The position numbers and the translations under genes were made by a program. Shown one piece after another: positions 44,088 through 56,000 of a stretch of 64,000 bases of DNA. Every line of letters begins with the position of its first letter. Within the stretch, counting starts at the first letter, position 1. The DNA is from Macrosoma leucophasiata (lineage: Eukaryota > Arthropoda > Insecta > Lepidoptera > Hedylidae), in the NCBI GenBank assembly GCA_036365455.1, contig JAWQUS010000020.1:3817001-3881000 (forward strand), given 5' to 3'. Under the pieces are notes generated by a model. The model ran no database searches, was not told the DNA's origin, and saw only the letters and a list, made by a program, of their open reading frames with translations.

Positions 44088-47000
44088 ATGAACGCGTGGC
44101 CTGATGGAGATGTTATGGGGCCAACAGCAACACGTAAGTCCTAATTTACAAACAAAAGACCAATTTTCTGATTTTCTGCCAATTCCTATTTAAATTGAGG
44201 TATTACGAGTATAAATATATTCTTACTCAGAATTATAATTTTACCCGCTTCACTATGATTTTGTCTTAACAATCTATCTGTAATATTTTATTAGGTACGC
44301 CGTCTCAGAAAGCACGTGACTTGAGCTTATTTAAATCTGAACATTTTAGATCTCCGGGCACAATATTACCTACCAAACTCCGGAGTGCTAGGTAACTTAC
44401 AGAAATTGAAAAATCTCAATAGATCTTATCTCTGATAGGCCCCGACCCAAGAATCGAACCCAGGATCCGTCGCGTAGTAGTATTGGTTTGCTACCACTAG
44501 ACTCCTGAGGCTGTTGAGTTGCCCTTATTACAGATTATAATAATAATCTATTTGGGTAGAGTTGTAACAACACCATAATTATACTACTAGCCTTAAAAAA
44601 ATTAACTACAAATTAACTACCTATCGCCTAAAACAGAATAAAATATAGGTATTAGGTAGGTATGTACTAACTTTACGACCAGCTAATCTCATACCTACCA
44701 AACGTAACTCACGCAGATCACTTTTTACTCCACCGGTAGTTTAACATGTTTTTGTACCTAATTGGTGAAATAAGTTGACGCAAGCCAATTTTTCCCCTTC
44801 CAAATATTTATATAAAATTCCAAAAATTGCCCGGAACTTTTATGAGGGTTGCGATCACAATCACCAGATTTTTATCTGTTTTAACTGGCCTTGAATGGCT
44901 CTTGCCAAATGGTCTTATTTTTTAGGGGTTCCATACTCCCGAAGAAAATAACAGAAACCTTAAAGAATTACTCGTGTAACATTTGTCTCGATCATAGAGC
45001 AACGCGGCCCACCGGTCGCGGCTGACTAGAGGGGATTTGCCATAGCGTGTATTACCGATGCAGAATGCAGTGTTTGATTTTTTGCAGGTGGAAATGCGTG
45101 CGACACACACGCACACTACAAAAATCGTCTATTACTACGAAACTCACACCTTGACTTTAACAAAATACAGAAACAATTTCACGCACACATTTAAACATCT
45201 AGGCGACAGGTATAGGCCCATTTGGGCTTGTGCTTTGACAGAGGGGAAAGCCTGTATATAGCTACTCCCCTCCGGTTGCTCTATGGTCTCAATCAATAAT
45301 AATTTGCTTCAAAACTTCAGGCCCGAAAGTCTAATTTGCAATGTTTTTTAATGAGCGGATGCTTCTATGGTTTTTTTTTTTATTTAATGGAAGTGGCAAA
45401 CAAGCATGCATTTCACATTGATGTTAAGCGATAACTGCAGCCAAAGACACTCACACAAAGACTAAGGTCAAAATGCAGATGCGTTACCACTCCTGAGGCC
45501 TAAGATGTTATGCCTCTGTGCCGGAAATTACAGGGCCGTAAATTACCACCTGACCGGAACACGATAGTGCTGAACACTACCATTTAGCGGCAAGTAAATT
45601 AGGTAATGTGGTGGTGCCTACGCCCGCGAGCTCCGTCACTCTACCACCAGTGAGAAGGTATATATGATTATGTAAATCTGAAGGAAAACATGAAGGTCTG
45701 TACGTGTAACGATTTACTCGTGGTAGAGTTCCAGCTCAAGGACGCAGGCACCACCGCATTACCTCATCTTGCTGCTGCCAAATGGTAGTATTCGACACTA
45801 TTTGTTCCTAGTAGATTAGTAGTTATCAGTTAGATAGTAATGTATGGCCCTGTAATAACTATCAAAGAGACATTATGCAATAAAAGGGGGATCACAGAGA
45901 TGAAGTTACGTTTACCAGTCTTTTTTTCGACGGGGGTTAAAAGTATTCATAAGGCACAGTCAATGTTCAAAAACTTGTTAATTCTATTGCACTTCATAAT
46001 CAACGTCGGCGCGCCGCGCGATGACGTGCGCCCCGCCGCCCGTACCGCCACTGCTCCTCCGCCGTCACGGGTCGCAATGTCGACTCCTCAGCGTGCCTAT
46101 GCTGCTGCCGCCGCCGCTCTTACATCTAAGCGGCCTGTTACCCAGTGGAAGAAACCTAGCCCTAAGGAGAGTACGCGTGGGCCTGTTTTCACGGATCCTC
46201 GTTAGGAACGGTGCGATGAGGATGGCTTTACGGTGGTACGAAGGAGGAAGAAGAAGCCCGCCAACCGTAACCAATGCGGTACGGCGCCGACCGGACCGAA
46301 ACACTTGTTGCGTCCAGCTGTACCATCAACGCAACTGTACGTGTCCAGACTGCACTGGTCGACGAAAATTGAAGATCTCGTCGACTACATCCGCGTCAAG
46401 ACGAATTTCACTCTGAGAGTCGAGCGGTTGGAATCTCGCCATGGAGTGAATTTCAATTCCTATTTGTGAGAGCCCCGACGCAGCACCTGCCGACTTTTAT
46501 GAAGGAGGAGTTCTGGCCGCAGGGAGTCTTACTTCGGAAGTTCCGAAGACAACTACCTGCAGAACAACTGCGCATCACGTCGCCGTAATCACGTGCATTG
46601 TTAGTTCATAGTGTTATTAATATGTATGTTAGTCTATAAGGTATATATTTATATGGGCCTTTGTTTTACTTATAGTTTTACATGTGTAGCCTGAAGTAAA
46701 TAAATAAATAATAAAATTAGAAAACCCCACTAAGAAATATCACAGCCCCAATAAACATATCGACCGTAATCAATGCTGACTTGAGGTTTGATAAGCGATC
46801 CGAGTAGGTAATAATTATTGCCTTAGCCTATAATAAAACTATTTTTATACGTTCTGGTAATCAAAACGTTTCTAAATAGTTTCATTTAACCTTACGAATT
46901 ATTTGACGACCCGTTTAGTCCAGCGGTATGAGACGACCATATGATTCGAAGGGTCGCGGGTCCGATCACCTAACCGGTACAAATATTTGTATAGCCTTAA

Positions 47001-50000
47001 AATTTTTGTTTCGGGTCTGGGTATTTGTGTATGTGTTGTGTGTGTACAACGGCACCCACGACACAGATTGTACACTTGATACACCAAAACTTTCATTTGC
47101 ACAAAATCTCTTTCTAAGATCTTCACTACGAACGTGATCGGTGAGCGATACTCATCTCGACCGCGATTAATTTTCTTTCATGCTCTTCTCTGGCTTCCAT
47201 ATAATAGCGTTGGAGTAAGTACAGCATTATGTACCTATGTCTAGTCGAGCCCGCTGGCTTAGATGTTTAGATTCTAGCAGCTTACCTAACGCTCCATTCA
47301 GGAGAGTGTTAGCATTACTATTAATCTGTGTTTAAACCACACGTACCTATCGGCCATAGAGCAACACAGGCCACTGGCCGCGGCGGATCGGAGGGGAGTA
47401 GCCTTATGCAGGCTTTTCCCTCTGTCAAAGTACAAGCTCAAGTGGGCCGCGATGGTCAAAGGTGTGCGTTAAATTGTTTATGTATATTGTTAAAGTTAAG
47501 GTGGGAGTTTCATAGAAATAGACGATTTTGTTGTGTGTGTGTGTCACACAAATTTCCCTCCACAAAAAATGACAGACTGTTTTGCATCGACAATAAACAC
47601 TAGGGCTACTCTCCTCCGGTCGGCCGGTGGCCAGTATTGAAATGTAGTAGTAAGTACCTACCAATTATTAAGTATACCTAACAAGGGGAGTGTCCGATCT
47701 AGTACCTACATATAGTTCAATGTTAAAACTTAAGATTTCTACAACTATTCTGAGACTGTTAAAAAAAATAACGAAAAAAAAAATTATGAATGTTTTTTAC
47801 AAAATTATTGTATTGTTTCGCTTTTTTCGGCTTCTAATGATATTCAGCACGCAACTGATTCTAATCCTTGAACAGTGAAGGCTAAAATGCTAATGAAGTA
47901 TACACGTAAACCAATATCTACCTAAACAGAAAAAGGTTTCATTTAAGGAGCGTGCGTCAGAAGAAAAACCGTCTGCTTACTCATTTCATTTTGTGGGCAA
48001 TTTTATAATAGGTATTGCATATTGTTTGAATGTCTCATTTAGAATTGAACGAAATCTATCAATTTATTGGCGTTGGTATTACTATTTGAACGCCTTGTTT
48101 CTACAGATGCGGTACCAATTGAGATACTAAATACCGACCGACTTTTAGATAGAATGCGTTTTTCTAGTTAGATTTTTACTTAATCCCTTCGTTAAAATTA
48201 GAATTACCTAAAGCTTAAAATTTAATGATTTTTTTTTCCGGCACAGAGGCATAAACCTTAGGCCTCAGGAGTGGTAACGCATCTGCATTTTGACCTTGGT
48301 CTTTGTGTAAGTGTTTATAGGGCAGCCTATATGACTGCAGAGTCATCACTTAACATCAATCTAAACTGCATGTTTGACAACTCCATTACATAAAAAAGGA
48401 GTAATACGAAACATCCTACTTAAATATGGTATAATTCTAAAGTACCTACTTAAGCCATAACAACTAACATCTCCGGGGTGGCAATGCATCTGCATTTTAA
48501 CCTTTGGTCTTTGTGGAAGTTTCTATAAGCTGCAATCATCACTTAAAATCAATGTGAACTGCATGCTTGATGCCACCTTCAATACATAAAAAACTTACAC
48601 CCCGACCCGGCCATCGAACCCAGGAACCCGGCGTAGCATTAGTGGCCTGTTAACCGATCGCTTCCAGGCTATTTCGAAAACCTGTACTTCGGATTTACAG
48701 ACTGTATAGGTCGCGCCACGTAAAAAGAACGCTGGAAGAAAGTAGAAGGGATGTGTTCGCGCATCGGTACACTCGCGCACGAAAGTACTAGCTCTATTGG
48801 TTTATTTTTGATCTCGCTTTCGCTTGCGGTTTCGTGTATTGGTAGGCAGATTGAAAACTATATTACATAGAATAACATAAAATGAAATTAAAACACATGA
48901 CGCGCAGCTTGACCGCCAGCGTTCTTTTTACCTGGCGCGACCTATATTAGATTTAAGTTTAAATTCAAAAGAGCTGTACTGAGTTTCTTCAGTGGCGGAG
49001 TTCTTCTCAGTATTGACTGCCCTTGGAATTCTGCCAAGTGAATAACCTTTATTATGACGACCAAATTCATTCTTTCTCAGTTTCTTTTGAAATGGGGAAA
49101 TGGAGGAATTTGTAAATAATTGATGCTTTCCATAGTATACAAAATTGTTCAGTGTCTATTTAATTTATTATGTGTTTTTTAATATTATTAGTGGTTATTC
49201 ACTCTAGGTTAGTTTAAAAAAAAATGACGATGTAAAAGTGCTCTCCAGGAGCCTAATTATATGAAATAAATGAATAAACTGAATAAATACGAAACTACCA
49301 GGCAGTTTACTAGATACCATTTATTTCTTAGTATTCTATTAGATTATTATCCACCGTCGACTATTCTTCACTCTGCAAATCTTATATACAAACTCACATA
49401 AACCCTTTTGAAGAGGAGTAGACAACTAGCCTGATGCTGAGGTAAAATTACCTATTTGTTCACAGGTGTAGAGACTCCAAAAGCACCAAAAACGGAAAGC
49501 AGTAATGATCTTAGTGAATCCAGATATTTGATAGCAATCGGATCCAGGATAGCCAGGTAAATTGATTTTCTTAGTAGGTACCATTTAGTAACACGTAGGA
49601 AAAGTAATACATAATTCCTTGAGCTTCACTACTGGAGCTCTACCAGTTGTATGCATGAATACAGGTATGTATCATGCTAAGTCCTTAACAGGGTAGGCAG
49701 GGAGAGTGGAGTACAAAATATCCCGGTTCTTACACACCTCCCGTGCTTCTTCTACATTCATTTCTCTCTTCATTCAATTCCCTCTGATGCCGAAAGCTCT
49801 TGACCCCATCCTCAGACAATACTAGGCCAATTTGATCAGGGTAAGTAGATTGTCTTCCTGGGCCTCTGAAACTATCTGCGTTTGGTAATATTATTCACCA
49901 TTTATATTGTACCTACTTACATCAAACTACAAAAGTTAACCAGAGATACTTGAGTATGAAGGCCACAGCTTACTAGAGCCACATGCATCCAGCTTACATG

Positions 50001-53000
50001 GCATCCACTCGTTGTCGACGGGTGGTCCACGGGTGAACGACGCGATGCTACTTGTGAACGTTGAGTGGTCCACTCGCAGTCCACTTGGGAACAGCGCGTT
50101 CGCAATGCACAGTGAAATCAAGGCAAGCAAGTGGTCCACTCGCCGTCCGCGCGTAGACCGTGAGCCGCCCGCGCGTTGATGGCTTGCGGTCGAGGCGATC
50201 TAGTGTCGATACGGGGTTGATGTAATGAGCGCACGCTCGAGGCGGTCGGGCGGCGGTCAGATTTCGGATGGCTCTATTCAGCTATGACCAAGTGCCGGAT
50301 TAGCCATATAGCAGGAGGCAGCAAATGCTATGGGCCCCGCGCCTTGAGCCCCCCCCCCGTGCCCAAAAAACCACAAATATGTAAAATATGTAGTACACCT
50401 TAGCTATTCTCAAAGTGAGCGTTGGCCACACTGTAATTATATAGGTATATTATTATGTTGAAAGTTGGCAATACCACAATACTTAAAGGAGGGAATCCCC
50501 TAATATTCTTTTTGATTCCTTTTCGTAAATGTTCTGTTTTATTTACATCTGAAATTTCAGTAGGCAATGTAACTCTAGGGCCCCATGGTCACTGCTACGG
50601 GCCCCGCACCGGCTTTATCCGGCACTGCCTATCCTATATATCATTCTAAGCTAATTCATTGTAACGACTTTTAGCTAACTGTATTTCAATGATAAGTTGA
50701 GTATTTGATCCCACTTCAAACAAATATTTTGAGGGCTTTACGGCGGTTTATTTTGAATTACTTAATACAAATGTGTGTTTGGGTGTGTAACAAGTATTAG
50801 AAACATAGAAAGTATTAGAAAACGCAATAAGTAATACACCTACATAATAAATATAGGAAATTCTGTGTATGTTTACTAACTGTTTTATACTGGTGGTAGA
50901 GCTCCAGTGACGGAGCTCGCGGGCTTAGGCACCACCGCATTACCTAATATACTTGCCGCTAAATGGTAGTGTTCAGCACTATCGTGTTCCGGTCAGGTGG
51001 TAATGTACGGCCCTGTAATTTCCGGCACAGAGGCATAACACCTTAGGCCTCAGGAGTGGCAACGCATCTGCATTTTGACCTTGTCTTTGTGTAAGTGTCT
51101 ATAGGCTGCAGTCATCACTTAACATCAATGTGAACTGTATGCTTGTTTGCCACGACCAGAACATAAAAAAAAAAAAAAAACTTTTATAAGTAATTTGGCC
51201 ATTGTTTCAGATTTCGAAGGAAAAACAAGAATAAAACTTTGGTGATAGTATTATTAGTGTTACTTCTGTTTCTATTATGTTTAGCTGTAGCTATGACAGT
51301 ATTATGTGAGTACAAATAATCAACATTTTTCACTATTTCATGTAATCATCATCATCATCATCACTTCAGCCGAAAGACGTCCACCGCTGGGCAAAAGCTT
51401 CCCCAAAGCTGCTGCCTATACCGCTTTGTTGTAGATACCGCCCTATTAAAATCGTTTGTCCGTAATTTTTATTTTGACTATATTAACCTACGTAACTTCA
51501 CGCCTGTAATCCCCGAAGGGGTAGGCAGAGGTAAATGCATGCATTCAAGCATACATGCAAACACCCTCGATTCGCCGGTTACGTTTTGGCCCATGTAACA
51601 GGTGGCGAGCCTGTTGACATCTCCGGGCACATTACCAAACTTTGAGGTACTGGGAAATTTCCAGAAAATGGAAAAATCCCAATAGAACCAGAGATAAAGG
51701 CTTTTTCACCATTATCTCTGATAACCCCCTACCCGGGAATCGAACCCAGGACCTCAGCGTAGTAGTAGTGGCCTGCTACCACTAGGCTACCGAGGCAGTT
51801 ATATTAACAGGTATATTAACCTATATGCGATATATTTTGTCAATTTTAAATTCTTAATTTAGTTATATCATAGAGGTAATGAGATACATTATTATAACCT
51901 CTGTAATAATTTTAGATATAAAACAAAAGCGTTATGAGCCCATAAATATATGTGAGAGTAAAGAATGTATCCGATCAGCCGCCAACCTTATGCTCTCTAT
52001 AGACAAGACTGCTGATCCGTGTCAGGACTTTTATCAGGTAAACTCAACTTGGTGTACTTTGGGACACGGAATTCTCCCGTTTGAATGTAAAAACAATATT
52101 TTTTTTTTTTTTTTTAATTTATTTAGGACAACAAACAATTACACTCATAAAGTAACAAGGACAATTACTCGGTACATAATTTTACAAGGAGCGTAATCAA
52201 CCCCGTTGTCCACAAATTAACTATTAGGACATTTTAGGGTAGCGGTGTGATAACACAAAATCATTTTTTTGAACAAAAAAAATAACAAAAAGAATACACC
52301 ACAGATGTTAACACAAAGTAAACAATATTAATCTTACATTATGTTATTATTAATGTTCTGCATTACATTTAGAACAGATAAGCAGTAAAACGACATCGTT
52401 CGATGGGATCGCCACCAACAGAGAATTAGTTATCGCTTTGAATATAGATGCCCGTTAAAAACATTCGAAACTCTCTCCCCCCTCCCCCCCACCCCGTTTC
52501 GATTTGGTTGTTTATTTCTCGGGTTTTTTTTTAACATCCCATTTAGAATGACAACAAAATTGTCACATTATCCTTGAAACAATATATATTTCTACTTTAC
52601 CACCCGTGTCTCATGTAGAACTAAGCAACACCAAACTTCCAGTACGCCTGCGGCAACTGGGCCACAGACCACCCAAGACCAGACGCCTACTGGTCCTACG
52701 ACTTGTTTCGAGACAAACAGAACAAGGTGTACAATTTATTGCGGGATTTGCTCACAATGAATACCAGAAACCAGCCAGGGCCCGTTCAGCAGGCTAAGGA
52801 TGTTTATACCGCTTGCATGGATACAAGTAATGTGCATAACTTTTTTATTCGTTGAGTGGTTGATGATAGCTTTAGTTTCTTCAGACTTGAATTAAAAATG
52901 AAAATAGCTCACCCTTCATACTTATGGGAAATTCGTGCTGTGGCCCATAAACATCGACAAAAGAAGGCTTAAATACGGAAAATTTAAGATCCATCTATGA

Positions 53001-56000
53001 TCTCATAGTCTTCTTTAAGACCAAGACCAAATGCCTTTTTTTTCTCAAATTCTACGACCATTGTAGTATGGGAACGTTTTTTCAAAACATCAAAACCTTA
53101 TGACTGTTAAGCAATTTTCCGTAAAAATAACATAGATATATTTTTCTTTACTTCTCGTGTGTTTATATAGCTATGTGTGTATTCTTACTATCCTTTAGCA
53201 AACTCTGTACAAGTTGAATATTTTGTTTTTAAATTATTGAATTCTTTTTATTTTACACAGTTAACTAACAATATTCAGAAGTACAACCTTTGATATTAAA
53301 ATACTCACCTAATAATATCAAACCCTAACTATTTCGGTAATCAAAGGTTGTACTTATAGGTCGCGCTACGTAAAAAGAACGCTGGAAGAAAGTAGAATGG
53401 ATGTGTTCGCGCATCGGTACACTCGCGCACGAAAGTACTAGCCCTATTGGTTTATTTTTTATTTAGCTTTCGCTTGCGGTTTCGTGTATTGGTAGGCAGA
53501 TTGAAAACGCCGCACCTCATACCACCAAATAGATCGATAAATCGTCTACTGCGCAGCTTGACCGCCAGCGTTCTTTTTACCTGGCGCGACCTATACCTAT
53601 ATTTAGTAACTAAGTCTTGTACCCAAGTACAGTTTTCAAATTACAGAAACATTGGACAATCTTGGATTGAAACCGGTATTAGAAATATTAAAAAAATTGA
53701 CGTTACCCAACGTCCCTACCTTCATCAACGCGACTGAAAATTTCGATTATTCTAATTACAACTTCGACTGGATTGAAGCTGTTATTAAAATAAAGACACT
53801 TATTGGAATGGACGTTTTGATTGGCTTCGATATATATACCGATCCAAAAAACTCGTCTATTTACAGATTGGTTATGGAATCGCCTGAAACTATTAATCCA
53901 TTTCCAAGGTAATATGGTCTCATCATTTTTGTCAGAAACATTGAATGACATGTATCAATATTTTATTATTCAAACTTAAGTTCGGAATCACGATCGAATA
54001 TAATAATATGTTTTATACTTACTCTTTTTAATACACAACAAAAGCTCCAATGGTAATAATGGCAACCCTTGACACGTCCCACTGCTGGGCAGTCTCTGCC
54101 CTTCTTGGGAGGAAGCCTGGAGCTTTCTCCACCACGCTGCTCCAATGCGGGTTGATCGAGAGCTCCAATGTTAAATTACAGAAAAATATTTTTTTTTGTG
54201 CTTAAAAGAACCTTTAAGCTGCTGCTGTTTCTTAATTTAATTATTGTGGAATGAGGATCGTAGAGTAGTGGAACGTTCTTTTTACTGTAATTAATATTTT
54301 ATCAGTAAATAGTAACATAACTCTCTTCACTTCATTTAGTTAATCCAATGTAGCCACAGGTATAGCTCAACTAAAAGGCTAAATTCTGGCAATGTTGATT
54401 TACAATTAAAAAAAAAAATCTTACATTGTATTGATATGATATAAAAACTTTTATGTATTTCCAGCACTCACAATGAGAAAAAACGTCATGCACGACGAAT
54501 TATCCGCACTGGAGAGACGAAATTCGAAAAATATAAATATTTACTCAAAAACAGGGATTATTTTGAAAATAACAACCAAAAGAAACATAACATAGAGGAG
54601 ATATCACAAATCTACAAAACGTTTTACGCGGCACTAATAAAAGCATTTACAGTTGAAGCAGAGATAGCCAAAGATAGTAAATTGAGTAAGGCCGAATTAG
54701 AACAGAATATTTTAATGGCAGCTGCAGAATATTACAAAACATACGATGATATATACGAGGTAGTATATTTGTAGTTAGAGACTCTTATGTGGTATCAGAT
54801 GTTCTTATTCCAATGATTTCAATTATCTATATTCGTACTCTCAGGCTTCAGAGCTATATGCGCTACATTTGTTACTATTTGTTGTTTGAGTAGTTTTAAA
54901 AAACATATTTAGAGTCATTTCTTAATACGCATCATTAAATAAGGCTAAAGCGTAGAGACATGACGACCCCATCGTCCACTAGTCGAGGAGATCTCTTCCA
55001 CCCGCGCAGTCAGTCAACTGAACAATGGAGGTCAAACTCCGTCCCTGCGGTGGTGTTGAAGACGTGATCTCCTGAGTTGACTCACGTTCTGACGCGCTTG
55101 TTCGCGCTTTCCTACGTTCATGGAAAGGTATCTGGGTGAAAGACAGTAGTCGGGCACCCGATACACAAAAAAGAGCAGTGACCCGGACCCATAGCTATAA
55201 CCTCCCTACTCACCAGAAGCATGGAATGTTGGCTCAACACACTACTGCTGCGGTATCTAGAGGATCAGTGACCGCCAATATGGCTTCATTCGTCATGACA
55301 GATCTGCTGGCGATCTAGTATATCTCACGCACCGTTGGTCTCACGCTTTGGAACGCAACACGCAATTGCATGTCTTTTCGTCCAACTCACCGCAGTATCT
55401 CAAGAAGAAGGCCTTTGACCAGCATGTGTTGCTGATGACATAGAGAACTTGAACGAGGTCGCTCACTATGGGCCTCGTTAAAGAGTCAAAGTTATGCAGA
55501 GAGCAATGGGGAGAACTATGCTTGGACTTCCCCTGCGAGATCAAATGCAGAAATAAGGAGATCTACATAAGAAACAAAATAACCGCTTAGCCCATCGAAG
55601 TAAACCCCGTTCCTTGAGGGGGAGGCTTTTGTCAAGCAGGGGATGCCTTTCGGCTGAAATGATGATAACACTCACGTTTAGATGTCTGCTGACTGATCTA
55701 AATGTGATGTATTGAGTAAATTATTATTAATATTAATTATTTTACAATAATAATCTTGTGTTATTAGTATTTTTTTAATTTGCAGTTGGAACCCAGTGAT
55801 ACAGAATCTGATGAAGACTTGGATGCAAACACACCAGAATATACTGTAGATCAAATACAATCACATACTGACACTGTAGTTAAAAGTAAAAATGGCATAG
55901 CTGTACCTATATGGAAGAGATACTTAGAAGGAGTTTTTAATATCAGTAAAGTTACTTTAAATTTCGAAAAGGATAAAATTTTAATTTCCGAGAGTAATTT

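Noticed and set aside
46021..46416. 131-codon frame overlapping the ORF1 remnant
   Set aside because: Out-of-frame reading of GC-rich ORF1 sequence; the LINE frame explains the conserved motifs.
55136..55318. 60-codon frame in intron 7 of gene B
   Set aside because: No domain and no promoter or splice context; next to RTE debris.
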